Below are positions 49,990 to 61,893 of a DNA stretch of 64,000 nt, one piece after another. The translations under genes and the position numbers were made by a program. The number at the start of each line of letters is the position of its first letter. Positions within the stretch are counted from its first letter, which is position 1. Under the pieces are notes generated by a model. The model was not told the DNA's origin. It was given only the letters and a program-made list of their open reading frames with translations, and did not search any database. Source of the stretch: Acanthaster planci (Eukaryota; Echinodermata; Asteroidea; Valvatida; Acanthasteridae); contig NW_019091551.1 in assembly GCF_001949145.1 (NCBI RefSeq), positions 297,716 to 361,715 of the forward strand, written 5' to 3'.

Positions 49990-50600
49990 TATTTGTTGTG
50001 CCTGGACTGCTATTATTATTATTATGATAAAAGACAAAACAGACAGAATGAAAAAAACATAAAAGCTATAAGTTGCCATCTAGTAACCCATACAAACCTG
50101 AAGCATCAAGTAAAAACACAAAGGAAAAAAAGTCATACAAGAGATAAATCATGATCCAATGAAAGAAGGAAGGCATTTGCCTTCTCTTCGAAAGAGTGGA
50201 TGTTGCCAGCTTCACGTATCGCACCATCCAAATAGTTCCAAAGTACAACTGTACTCGGTAAGAAGCAGCGTTGGTACTCGCTAGTGCAGCATCTCATCAG
50301 CTGCAGACTATGCAGGTGCATCGTACATGTACGTGAGAGCTGAGTGCTTCTAATGGGCACATTCACGTCTGGAATAGAACTGTATGATGGATGGGACAGA
50401 TCGGACCGTATCTTATATAGCATACAGTATTTGCTGATACTTTGACAATGACTCAAGTTGTACCGAACCTTGCCACCACAAAGGAAATTGGCAGTTTGAG
50501 AAACTTTGTCCGTGAGATGATAGTGAGACAATTCTGCAATACACAGTGATCTCAAGTGAATGCGTGCACTATATGTAATTGCATTCATAACAAGGTTTTT
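49990..50600 (-). mobile_element. 5'-truncated LINE, RT C-terminal domain plus tail
   Basis: The reverse frame 50588-50133 encodes the domain following the RT palm in non-LTR elements. CMLYKI is followed by RSTQLSRT, then FLPSTVVLWNYLD near 50260-50222 (family pattern F-F-P-R/S-T-V/I-x-x-W-N-x-L) and a stop near 50133. A short 3' UTR ends in an ATAATAATAAT-type tail at about 50008-50024. The open frame is about 150 codons with no internal stop, so this copy is not very old. No RT catalytic region is present, so it is 5'-truncated. Confidence 0.7.
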
Positions 50601-52682
50601 ACAATGTTATGTGTGGGTTGAATTTTCCAGTGATGGACCATTGTTAGGGTGTTTTGTCATCAGCAGGTCACGTGTGTGAACAAAAAGACAAGCCTCAAAC
50701 ATTTGACGCCAATGTTTATTCTTACAGTCAATTGGTAATTCAAGAATTATGCTGTCAGGATTGATTTTTCACTAAGTTTTGAAAAATTAAAGGTCTTTTC
50801 ATTGTAACTTCCGGTCTGATGTCATCAGCCTCAAACTTCACACAAATGTTCTTTGAGTAAAAGTCATCATATCTACCAGTTTTCAAGTGATTACAGCAAA
50901 ATTTGCTGCAAACATCTGTTGCAAACGCATTTTTTTATGTTTTTCAACCTGCTGCTAGAGGGCTCTCAAGAATTTTATGACATTTTTCAAAGTTTTGAAG
51001 AATACTATCTTGTCAGAGAAAAAACATCATTGAAAGCAATTTCATACCTGTTTACCAATTTTAAATAATAAGGCACTTCTAGATTTGATCATGAGCAAGG
51101 GTCACATGATATTACGTACACAACAAAAAATGAAGACTTTTGTATCAGTGGTGACCACAGGTTTTGTTTAAAATTCTCAACATCTCAAAAAGACAAATTT
51201 GAGCACGTCTGTCTATTATACTGTTCATTTTGTTTATTGAACACTTTCTTAGATGCTACAAATATTTGCTGAGCTCATATTCTTCTTATTCTTATTGAGA
51301 ATGTTTCTCATTGGAGGTGGGAGGTCCTTTGTTACACAACATAGATTTTTTTATATTAACTGGATAAAAACAATAAATGATTTCTCAATATTATAGTTTT
51401 TGCCTTCAAATCTTTCTGAAGATGACAATGTGTGGCAGCCTTAGAGCTGTTAGGTCTCAGTTCTTAGGAAGCCCTCACTGTTGGTAGTGTTACCGGATGG
51501 TCTGTGTCGCCTACAGCTCACTGCCTGGTATGCCCAAATTGTCGGCGTGATCATGGCAGGATAAGGGCGAACTAAGCAACATATAATTACACATAAATAA
51601 TTCAATAATGATTTCCACTTCATAACTTAAACTTCAACAATCTTAGGCAAAATCGAGTCTTCTCATTCTACCAAAATATCATACAACTTGTCATGAATTT
51701 CAATGAATTCTCTGGCATTTCTTTGAAACTATAACTAGTCAGTCACTCTGCAGACATTACTACAAACTAATCAATCAATCATAAACAAAAGAGAAATTAT
51801 CTTATATTTTTCAACTAAATCTCAGCACTGAATTTACCCTACTTCACTTCTTTTAGCTTAGTTCATAAATAAACTTACAGTTTTGGGACTCCGTTTTAGT
51901 TTGAGGAAGGGTCACAGGTTGGGTGCTGCTATACTGGTACCCATGCTGATTCAGCTATGGGCTGATAAATTTGTGCACTGTGTCATTTTTCCAAGCTGGT
52001 AAAAGTTGATGATCATTAATAGATAAGAAGCAAGAATCAGCCAAACCCTGGCTATCGTTGGTCTTCACTTCTGCCTATCTTGAATTTTCTCACTCTCTCT
52101 CTGACCGTTCCTGTCTTGATCTAATTATTATATAATGAAGCCATGTGATGTTGACTTTTTCCCATGTAGCAGTGCATGCTCCTATTGATTTGAGTCATCT
52201 ACCCATGATTTAGTTGTGTGACGTGGATCACATGTACATCAGGAATTAACTACATGTATTTTGGCCAAATGTCCCAAATATGTCTCTGAGGAAGCATCCG
52301 TGGATAAAACATTTCAAGATATTTTAAAGTTCCATGTCAGATATCAGACTTGAGTCATATGTTAACAGCTGTGGACAGCTAAGTTTAAAGTTTTGAACAT
52401 AGGGCCTGGGAGGGGATATGTCTCTTTCAACTTTTTGACAATGGGGATGGACCATAGAACCCAGAGGGTTTTGTAGAAACACCCCCCCTCCCCACACACA
52501 CACAATCAAATACAGATGAAAACAAATTAGAGGCCTGGAGTCAATGCAATATAAAATTATCCCATAAAATTCTAGTTTACAATGGTTGAGTAGTTTGACT
52601 GAGGGCTGAAATGCAGCCATGTATATGTAGATATCAACGTTAAATGAGTTTTCTAGCACAGTCTGATATACATGTACCATCA
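50601..52682. other. Intron-like sequence
   Basis: No exon, terminus or structured feature supported. A short CA run lies near 52488-52503. Confidence 0.35.
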
Positions 52683-53329
52683 TTTTCGGAATATACGCAT
52701 CCCGTAAAAATCTGCAAATTGAGATTTAAAGCTGGTGTATTAGCCGCACTTGCGTATAAGCTGCGCCTGCAGTGCTGATGTCCAACCATGTAAATCATTG
52801 CATGTGCTATGCGGTGAATGGCCAGTACATGTAAAGTATTATATGACACACTTCGATGCTCACTTGACTTTCTTCATACAGTGCTGCCAAACCTCATGGC
52901 TGAAAAACTTCAAATGGTATTATTACCTCCATAATACAGGCTATTGAACTTCTCTGAACAATTTCAGTGTCAGAAAATCCCACAAAAACATTTCAGAAGT
53001 TCTTTAAACTTCACAAAATATGGAGGGCCTGATGTTTTGATCTTAGGAAGATCTTTCGCGAAGGCAAAATGACAAGTAGACAGGACAAACAAGCAAATGC
53101 GAAATCAACCAAGCATGGACAAATGCAGGAGGACAAAAGGAAAGGTCAAGAAAGCTACAGGCTGGATAAAGGGCCAAGGGATAAAGGGGACTGCATGAAA
53201 GGCATGGTGGAGCAAAACGGGATGTAAGGTGGGAAGAGATCAAAGAAAAAATACCATAGAAGGAACTTGGCCCCAAGGGAGGCAGGTTATAATCTGCAGA
53301 CAAAAGAGAGGGAGAGAAAAGAGGGTTAA

Positions 53330-53800
53330 TTAGTAGTTTCCCTCTTGGCTGTTCAGGCCATGGGGTTGTATGGTACAGAGGCATTTGATCCAAAGCTTCT
53401 CTGTCTTGAAGCGAACAGCATCTTTGTAGTGCCCAAGTGATTCTATGCCCAGTAAGATCATGTCAGACATAGAATGGTTAGGAAGGTTGAAGTGGTGGCC
53501 CACAGGGGTATCTAGTCATTTGGTGTTGGTCTCTCTGACAAACTGTACACTGTGTAAGAGATAAGATATATGACATTAGAAGAGTTACAAGTGAGAATGC
53601 CTTTGGTTCTGTGGGTAGTACCGAAGGAGTGTCCAGAAAATGTATTTGATTCCAGGGCATGGTTCTGGCAAACAACACCTGTTAGATTCACACTTGAACG
53701 TGCCATGCTGGGAGGGGGGAAGGGTATCCAAAGGGGGCACTTCTGCCCAAAGGATGAGGTCCCGTATGTTGCGGGGGACACCTGTAGGCCACAAGCTGGA
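53330..53800 (-). pseudogene. PLE GIY-YIG endonuclease, internally deleted
   Basis: Follows the RT on the same strand. CNSSNVIYLIS (about 53600-53560) is the GIY strand with the upstream Cys motif. After a frame change QFVRETNTK (about 53545-53520) stands where Y-V-G-E-T is expected, so the YIG glycine is Arg. A stop codon comes next, then DTPVGHHFNLPNHSMSD and the KTEKLWIK end to the TAA at 53332-53330. The helix carrying the catalytic Arg/His between these parts is missing. The endonuclease would be inactive even without frameshifts. Confidence 0.75.
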
Positions 53801-53999
53801 TGTCTGGCATGGCGGTGGCAAGGCGGTCTGAAGTGTGGAGGATATAATGATCGTCCTTAATTATTCTGTGGAGGGGAGGAAGTCAGCATTTGAAAAGTGG
53901 TGACCAAGGGAACCCAGGGGATGGTTTCTTCATGGGGGGTCTTCTCCTTGAATGCAAAACTTCTAGGGACGGAGCAGGCTCTATTGATATAGTGTTAAG

Positions 54000-55440
54000 C
54001 TTGGTGATACCTGTGTCCCCTTACAATCAAATGCCTCTTCAGTTCCTGTTTATGACGGGAGAAATCAGAATTATTAGAACAACTGCATCTCAGTCTGAGT
54101 GCTTGGCTGTATGCAGTACCAGTCTTGCAATGTCTAGGATGACAGCTGGATGAGTGAAGATACTGATGGGTATCTGTGGGCTTGGAATACAGGTCAGGAG
54201 TCACAAGGTTGTTCTTCTGGATGCTGACATGAGAAAGTTTGCCTGATGGAGGGAATATTCCCAAGTGAACTTAATTGTCCTGTGGACAGAATTGATATGG
54301 TTAATGAAGATGTTTAGACTGTCACAGTCACTGGTCCAGATGAAAAATACATCATCAAAGCATCTCCACCAGATCCAAGGGCGGCATGGTGCTGAAGCAA
54401 GCATGCACTCTCCAAGGTTACCCATGAAGAGACTAGCAAAGGAGGGAGCCATGTGAGTGCCCATAGCTGTGCCATGTACATGTACCTATAAAAAGCATTT
54501 GCCTGTGAAGGAGAAATTGTTCTTGGTTAGTACAAGTCTCACAAGTGTCAGGACATCACTGATGGGGGAGTTTTGTGTCCACTCTTCATGAGGGCAGAGC
54601 CGCAGGCACGAATAACTTCTTCATGGGGAATGTCAGTATAGAGGGAAGAAACATCAATGGTCCCAGTGATGGCTGTGCTGGGAATCTGGTTCTTAATGTT
54701 TTCCAGCCTTCATAGGAAGTCTGGGGTGTCTTGGATATATAACGGGATCAATGAACAGAGATATGTTCAGTGGGTGATCCATTTGCAGAAACGATGGGCC
54801 TCCCTGGATATCCCGCCTTGTGGATCTTGGGGAGTAGGTGAAACCTAGCAGTTCTGCAATCAATGGCGGACAGAAACTTAAGAACTTTTTTTTTTCTGAG
54901 ATAATTGGTCACATGAATGCATGTCATCCAATACCTGCTGAATCTGTTGTGGGAATGTTCCTGTGGGGTCAGAATCAAGGGGGATATAGTTAGTGTGATT
55001 GTTAAGTTGGCGATGGGTTTCACCAATGTACATGTATTGCTGTCGGTCATTAATTACCACCGCTGAACCTTTATCTGCTCCCTTGATGATGGCGTCATAA
55101 GTGTGGGAGCACAGGGAGTTGAGTGCTGAATGCTCATACCTGGAGAGATTATCAAGAGGACAGTGACGAAAATGATCAGGGTTATTCACTTGTGAATGAA
55201 CAGTGTGTGCATCGGTCTCAAGGGCTGGTACATGATTCTTAGGCGGAACCAAGGTTCTGCTGACACGGAGGGGCTCCTGGTTGCATGGAGCAGAATCAAA
55301 GGAAAATTTTAAGCTGTGTCCTGTGGAAGTTTTCAGTGAGGTCTTGGCTGAGTTCTAACTGGTTCACTGTGGGGGAAGTGGGACAGAAATTTTAGACCTT
55401 TAAACTTGATAAATTCTTGTAAATCATTATTACCTTACTT
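54000..55440 (-). pseudogene. PLE reverse transcriptase, broken
   Basis: The RT part of the Penelope-like element. The aspartate of motif A (DVSSLYTDIP) and both aspartates of motif C (FDDV) are still present, but the segments are in different frames: 55252-54878, then 55050-54748, another frame for motif A, then 54464-54201 and 54264-53995. The loss is therefore by small indels, while catalytic residues survive. Similar N-terminal segments ([15 protein letters not shown]) are characteristic of PLE RTs and separate them from LINE RTs. Confidence 0.8.
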
Positions 55441-55818
55441 CTCATACCCAATTAAAAAATTTTTAAAAAGTTCATTTTGCACTTTGGAAAAATTGGAAAA
55501 TCAGGCCAAAACAAAATTTCATCGGAACTTTGTACCATGTATGTAAATAGAGATTTATGAATCAGAATATTGGGAGTTTGATTAACTTTCACTTTTTGTG
55601 AAATTTGAGGTAAAGCGATTGCTCCCATAATACACTAGTGTCAGAGGCAAATATTCAAAGTACCCAATGTTAGGCCTGCGCCACTTTTCAGTACACAATC
55701 AAGTGTAAGCAGCTTGCGAAAAAGGGTAGCTATTAAACCTAAACTTTCTTAAGTCTTCAAAATTACTAATTTGGGTGGGCTGGATGAGTGTCCTGCTAGG
55801 TATGAAAGCCTTGCTGCA

Positions 55819-55850
55819 GTTTGTTTGTTTGTTTGTTTGTTTTTTTTTTA
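55819..55850. repeat. (TTTG)n microsatellite and T run
   Basis: Five head-to-tail TTTG units followed by a run of T residues; no further significance visible. Confidence 0.85.
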
Positions 55851-56399
55851 ACAGTCACCAATTGACTTGTGAAATAATAAACAGCACGGATTACACAACG
55901 ATAAAACGGACAAAAACAAACGGACGCATCACATGATTTGTGAATGTGAGTGGTGTTTACAAGTCTATTCAGTCCCTCAGGACTGGGTTCCTTTATTTCA
56001 AGCATGTAAGTAGAGCAAAGGTAAACGGCAACCAATGAAAACATGACTGCCTTGTCCCGGTGTCCGTAGAGCACCACGCTGCTTGCGTGCATGGCTGGCC
56101 GGCCAGGCTAGGCTGCGCTGAGGCATGATGTGGCATTTAGTGACTAAGTATAAGTTGCATGAGACATTTTTCAGTGTGAGAATCAACTTATAAGCCATGG
56201 CCTATATTCCAAAATTACAGTAATATAAATTACTATGTATTTATTTTCTAGTGAGAGGTTGAGAGCAGTGGAGGTGTTATCTCAGAAGCAATAAAGGAGA
56301 TTTTCCAAAGAGGGGGAAAGGGGGTAGGACATGAGGGATTAACGTGTCATATCAGATTACACAGCCAACTTGTCATGGGCAGCAGCAATGGAACGGTTT

Positions 56400-56577
56400 T
56401 AAAATAGTGAGGGGGAAGCAAGCCCCGGCCATTAGACTGCAAAAAATATAATTGTGAAGTTGCAATATACCTCCAATGTCTCGTAGGCCTTTAAAGTGGG
56501 GTGGGGGCAAAATTACTACCTTTTCAAAGGTGGGGGACAATGCCCCCCCCCAGCCCCACCCCTGTTCTGCCGCCTGT
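56400..56577. repeat. Possible right end of a G/C-run MITE
   Basis: The segment around 56536-56577 (poly-C, AGCCCCACCCC, TGTTCTGCCGCCTGTG) resembles the right terminus of animal hAT-like MITEs that end in GCCGCCTATG-type sequence. No convincing left partner was found. Confidence 0.25.
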
Positions 56578-57139
56578 GGTCATGGGAGTAAATAAGCAAG
56601 TAGGTGTCATCAGGGCAGTGTCTGACAGACATTTTGAAATGCAAGCTGGGCTTTTGGGGGTTTGCCAGCCCTCCAGAGGGCAGCAGACCTTTCCAAACCA
56701 TTTGTCAGGAAGGGTATTTTAGTTCTGAAGTCACTTGACATCCTATGATAATGTACTGTTTCAAAATTTCTTAGCCAAAAATGACTAATTTTAAATTATG
56801 TTCTTTTTATTTTTGGAAAAACTGTAAGACTTCTAGAAAACATGTGTAGGCCTTTTCTGTGTTCAGTTTCAAAGGTATCCTTTCTGCAAGAAGCTTTTTT
56901 AACCACTTGCTGCTGGGTGGTTTTAAAAATGCAGTGCACATATATGGGCCATTTTCAAAATTTTCAGTTTGCAAAATTCTACAAAAATTCATTATTTCAT
57001 TTAATGGACGTTTACACAAATGACAGTTTGGTGGCTACCCTAAGCTGACAAGCAACCTCCATTGACTCCTGAGTATTTTGACCAGGCCTGCCGCCCTGTA
57101 AAGAGAGCCCAGAATTGTGAGGTGCTACGTAATTTCCTA

Positions 57140-57835
57140 TGTTCCCCGGGGCTTCCGTTAGCGTACGTATTGGCGTATTTTACGCAATGAAAATGGAAAT
57201 TACGAAAATAACGCAAAAAACACATTCATTTTGACCCTCAATACTTTAAAAACGTTACGTTTTTACTGTAGGATATCAAATACGTTGTAAGGGCAGCTGC
57301 TTAGCCGTATCATGCCACTCAATCATGCCAGTTCTTCGTCCTCACGGCTTGATGGCAAGCTTTCCACTCGCTCGACCGAGCGCTCACTCGATGTCGCTCA
57401 GTAAAAAAGCACGGCGACGTGCTTGATGTCTCACTATAGTGCGTGTGTACGTGTACATGTGCAATACAGTGTGCTGCAGCGGTACGGAATGCAGCTGTTC
57501 ATGTAAATGGCGCCTGCGCGGTGTGCACTTTGGATTTGATTACATCAAATTGGTACTGATCAAAACATTGTTATGCCTTGCGTGAAGCACAGCCCACACA
57601 GCATGCAGTGCCATCCGATGCATTGATAAAGTGATCGATCGTTCAAAAATAGCCCTCTTGCGGCCACATTAGTGTTGTCAAAATGACGTACAACTTAAAT
57701 TGTCGGAGCTCTTCCACAAAACTAGCCATGACATCGACAATGACTCGCCTTCCAATGTCGTCAGGAGCATCCTCGCCGATCTTATTGAGAAGCTGCCCTT
57801 GCAAGCACTACCTAACTTGTCTTATGTTTAAGATG
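57140..57835. other. CpG-rich block with a short + frame
   Basis: CpG is strikingly frequent (ACGTACG-, GCGCTC-, CGATCGATCG-type words) compared with flanks. A + frame at about 57680-57830 encodes an amphipathic, stop-free stretch (LSELFHKTSHDIDNDSPSN and IEKLPLQALPNL) ending at TAA. It has no family I can name. The block ends beside an A-rich stretch at 57885-57907. It could be a young transposon with a transposase N-terminal piece or an exon-bearing island; both are inference. Confidence 0.35.
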
Positions 57836-58408
57836 ACAATGTAAGCCATATCTCATGTTCTGAGTTTGATTTCATAATGATTTCTAAAATAAAATAAAAA
57901 AAAAAAACCTCCTTGCTTTCACTCCAGGAAGTGAAATACTTCCAGATTTCTTACCTCAGGAGTTGCAAATATTCCTTTCTACAAAAGAAGTGAGTCTAAT
58001 ACTCCTTTGTCAAAAAAGTTAATGAAAGCCCTGGTTCCCAGTGAATGCGAGTGGTGTCTTTTCAAATGCGGCTGGATTAGCGTGCAGTGGTACTGTGTCG
58101 CTAATCCGCAGGCACACTATGCCCAAAACAGTGGTATACTGTTTAAAAACTTTGACGGATTACCTTTGAAAAATGTAAGCCAAAAAATGATGGCAATTCC
58201 CAGCAGCAGGTCTTTTGTTCTGAGTACTGTCTTTTGTTACACAGACCAGCTCTTTTGTCCGAAACGGGGTTTCCTGGCAGCAAGTGGTTAACCAGTGCAC
58301 ACTAGTGAATGTATAAACCGTAGTGGTTTCCTTGTATAAAAAAAAAGCTCTGCCAATTTCTATACACACTAGCAATGGACAATCACATGAACACACTCTT
58401 CAGCCCTT

Positions 58409-59090
58409 CCTAACAACAGTGTTGTATTGGAGTCCATCACAAGTCTTTTCATAAGTCCCTTCTCAAGTCCAATCACAAGTCCCTTCACAAGGCCAGTCAT
58501 ATAAGCCCGTAGGCTGGGGGGGGTTGAGGGATTCAAACGAACCCCCCTTGCTTCTGAGTTCCGCTTGTTGGTAGTCTTTTTTTGTGTGTGTAGTGAATAT
58601 TTTAAATATACCGTAATATTGGCATACATACCACGGCTGCGTGGATTCTCAAGCTCAAGGTGACCATGATTTGCATATTAATGAGCCAATCTCCAGTCAT
58701 ATGTACCATCAGGAAGTTCCAGCAAATATCCACATTTCAGGTGTCTCAAAGGGATAAAGTCAATGTTTTTTTTGTTAATTTTATTCAATATTGAAAACTA
58801 CAGTGTACAAGTCTTACATGCAACCTTTGGTTTGTGACATGCAACTTTTCAGTGTTGTATTCCAAAGCTCATGGTGATAAACCTTTGTATAAAAATATGT
58901 GGTCACAGTACCAAAAGTTCCACTTTTTGGTTTGATGACCCCACCTTCTCTGGTTAGGCAACGGGCCTGTCATAAGTAACGGGTGAACGATGACAAAAGA
59001 ATGCTTTTGTCATAGCTCATTTGAATAGCTTGTGAATTGGGTTAAGACTGAATGACTTGTGATGGACTTGAATACAACACTGCCTAACAA
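58409..59090. mobile_element. Non-autonomous hAT element, 666 bp, perfect 8-bp TSD
   Basis: The element spans 58417-59082. Its ends, CAGTGTTGTATT at the left and the inverse AATACAACACTG at the right, continue inward as inverse copies for about 29 bases with 2 mismatches (through GTCCATCACAAGTC). The 8-base CCTAACAA occurs immediately outside both ends (58409-58416 and 59083-59090), the hallmark of hAT insertion. Inside the left end CAAGTCC/AAGTCCC words repeat four to five times, resembling subterminal transposase-binding repeats. There is no coding capacity. A perfect TSD suggests comparatively recent insertion. Confidence 0.9.
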
Positions 59091-61692
59091 TTGTACAAAT
59101 GGCTCTCAAGCGTAATCGTGTGAGGTGTGCCAATTAATCATGGCAAGAGTCTCATTCTCAGGTATTTTGTCATTTAACAAGTTTGGATTTTTGGTTTAGA
59201 AGTTTGTGCTGCATCTGCAGTTTTAAAGGAGACCTGGAAGGGCAACCAGCAACCCAGATAAAGTGACCAAGGGAAGTACTGGTACAAGGGTAGATGCAAA
59301 AGATTATCACCGTCCTCTTAAATTGTTAGATTCTTCATAGTAGATTGCAAGTGAATAGATCAGTAAATTAGACTGATTCATAAGTCCTGGATAAAAATGG
59401 GGGTGAGGCAGAGAGGAAAAAAAGCAAGATCACAGCCTTCTCCTTGTTGTATCCATCGTTTGTCAACATGAAACAGAGCTGTAGGTTTGTAATTCTGGGT
59501 TCATAATTCTAACCATTTTACCCTGACCCCCTTTTTTGTGCTTCCCTTTTTCATTTTTTTTTGGGGGGGGTGACATCCTATAGGTCCAGGGGTCCAGGAA
59601 GCCTTCAGGTTATGACTGGTCTATGTCCATCTCCTCTACCTGTCAGATGCTGGCATTCCATCCCCTTTCACTGAGATTGTGCAGATCTCATTGAGAGAGA
59701 ATTTGAAACAGACATGAATGCATAAGATTGATGTGGGCAGCAAGAAAGAAAAAGGGGAGAGGGTTTACTTTTGTCAGGGGTATGTAAGGAGGGCTTTTAA
59801 ATCCTGTACAAGCAAACATTTGAAAACTCCTTGTATCTTTCTCCTTACATGTACATGACTTTGTGTAGATGTATAATTTTTCTAAACACAGCATTTCTGT
59901 GGGTCTAATATCAATCTAAAATTTGCCCTTTTTTGACCAATGAAAGGTTTGACAAATTTTCTCCACATACATATTAAAAGCTAGTGGTAGGTTATGTAAA
60001 AGAAAGTACAAGAATACTCCTATAGAGAGTGATTTTCAGCAGCCATATTTATGCCTTTGTACCCCAAGTTATGAAACAAAACAAAAAAATCATTGCTAAT
60101 CAATTGGTAATGTAGTCCATGTACATGCCACTGTAGGGATCCTGAAATTTGCCAGTGAATCGTATTTTATTTGTAACATGAGGACAAGAACAAAATAGTT
60201 CTGCTTCTGGTTACAAGTCTCTTAATTAAAAGTAGGGTCAGTAGGTCGGAAATTTTCCTTTTTGGGTCGCTATTTTCGTGCTGATTGAATGGCATCACTG
60301 GGGACGAAAGCTTTCAACAATTGTCACAAAAAGTGATAAAAACTTTCCTTAATCAATGTAACAATTTCTACAGTCGACAATTCATAAGAATTATGGACAA
60401 TTCACACCACTGTGCACAATGCTAGTCAGGTAATCATGATGGCAAACTGGCCAATGATGTTTGTGTATCACATCGCAAGCATGCGTGATGCATCCAGATG
60501 GGTGGTCAATAAACCTCGTGCTGCAGCAGGACATTTTTGAGGAAACAAGATCGCTTCAACTATGAGCAAAACAACCTCAAATTTAACTCGTGAACACAGA
60601 AAATGCATTCATAGACAAGAGACCAAGTCCTGTGAATTAACTTGCAGAAATCTCCTTGCAACATTGATTTTTTCAACCTTCTTTCAACCTTCTGTACTGT
60701 AACAATGCTATTTCAGCTGGGAGACTGGTTGCCACATTTCAATCCCGCATTCTTTTGCATGGGCGTGGTGAGGCGGGAATCAGCACAGCATTGCTGTAAT
60801 GCAATAAAAACTTGTGTTGCAAGGGAGATATTGATATGTGCCAGTTTTATCAGGCTTGATTCCTCTGAATAGGATTCAAAACGAGAAAAACCAACGTCGT
60901 TGGAGTTGGCCTTTAAGGAGAAAACAAGCATTTTAATGTGAAAAAGGTTGTTCAGATTTGTATTGTGAAGACAGAAAAGACAACATGATTTACAACTTTA
61001 TTTTTACAATTTTAAAAAATTTGTTTTTCAAACTTGCTACCAAAATTTTTTTGGTCGTGCCAAAAAATTAGGGTCGGTTTGGAAACCAGAAGCAAAAGTT
61101 GTTTTTGCCTGAGGAGTAAAATGATAATGTTTTCTGTCATCCAAATCAACTTGGTCTTTCCACGACAGCCTTAAATTTGACCAAGTAGAAGAAAGTAGTC
61201 TGCTTGAGATTTGGTGTTCATTGAAGCACACCCCTGAAGGGAAGTGGGTGGGCATGACTGTACCTGTGTGAAGGGTTACACCCCAGTCAGTAGGCAGCCC
61301 TCTGGGAAATGAGAATGGGACAGTGAGGGATAGGTCTCAGACCCAGTGGAGCAGGTTGTGTGTATTGCATGATGCATAGCCGTCGGAAGGGGAGGGGGCG
61401 GGGGGCACGGCAACCCCCCAAACATTTTTGAGATGCGAAAAAAATAAAAGCATACTAGTGAATAGCCTCCCCTTGAATGTTCGGTCCAGCACATCTCTCA
61501 GCTCTTTCAAAACGGCAGTCAAGAGACATGTTTATAACCTTACGGTGTGAGCTTGTAACTTTTGTGGCGCCATGAGCACCCATTTCTCGGTTGATTTAAG
61601 CACTTTATAAATGCTCATTATTATATTTACCAATAGGTAATTTGGGAGACATTTTGTGGTCAATTTTTCAGCATTAGAGAGACATTGACTTT
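59091..61692. other. Intron-like sequence
   Basis: Short frames only. 60233-60262 and 61053-61085 share AGGGTC-G-TxGG-like words in direct orientation, perhaps pieces of one dispersed repeat, but borders cannot be set. The G-rich stretch at 61381-61420 may be a MITE end. Confidence 0.3.
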
Positions 61693-61893
61693 TAGGGAGA
61701 CATTTCAGTGTCTCCCTATTTTCAAACTACCAGAAGGAGGCCAAATTTTAATGTCCAAATTTTGAAAGATGATAGATTAGGATCTAAAATGAAAACATTC
61801 AAAGTTTGGTTCAGATCAGATAATGGAATATTGAATTATGGGACAGTAAAGTTGGAAACATTTTGTGCACGTTCTTATGGGAATGTCTCCCTA
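61693..61893. mobile_element. Possible TA-flanked MITE
   Basis: GGGAGACATT preceded by TA (61693-61704) faces the inverse AATGTCTCCC followed by TA (61882-61893), giving a unit of about 197 bases with 10-base inverted ends and TA on both sides, as in Tc1/mariner-type MITEs. An extra inverse copy TGTCTCCCTA at 61709-61718 makes a perfect 10-bp hairpin at the left end. The short ends make this tentative. Confidence 0.4.

Larger units (their letters stand above)
53330..55440 (-). mobile_element. Penelope-like retroelement (PLE), frameshifted
   Basis: The reverse strand carries the ordered landmarks of a Penelope-like ORF. PTVNQLEL (about 55370) is near the N terminus, then [10 protein letters not shown] (about 55080), LLPKIHK with [13 protein letters not shown] (about 54850-54775), DVSSLYTDIP (RT motif A, about 54655-54625) and MAPSFASLFMGNL (about 54455-54415). 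RCFDDVFFIW (motif C, about 54370-54335), DTHQYLHSSSCHP (about 54170-54135) and a GIY-YIG endonuclease region ending at the stop 53332-53330 follow. Frame changes occur several times (near 54940, 54760, 54540, 54250 and 53560), so it is inactive. The 5' end is eroded around 55440. PLEs are telomerase-related retroelements. Confidence 0.85.
52683..56225. mobile_element. Possible older element hosting the PLE
   Basis: The left segment starts TTTTCGGAATATACGC and contains AGCCGCACTTGCGTATAAGC. The right segment ends ATAAGCCATGGCCTATATTCC followed by AAAATTACAGTA, roughly an inverse match to the left (GGAATATACGC against GGAATATAGGC). GTATAAGC-rich terminal repeats of this kind are common in animal MITEs. 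If they pair, the PLE and about 1 kb of other sequence sit inside. Borders and target duplication are unproven. Confidence 0.3.

Noticed and set aside
60233-61085. MITE bounded by AGGGTC-G-type words
   Set aside because: The similar words are in direct and not inverted orientation, and no target duplication could be fixed.
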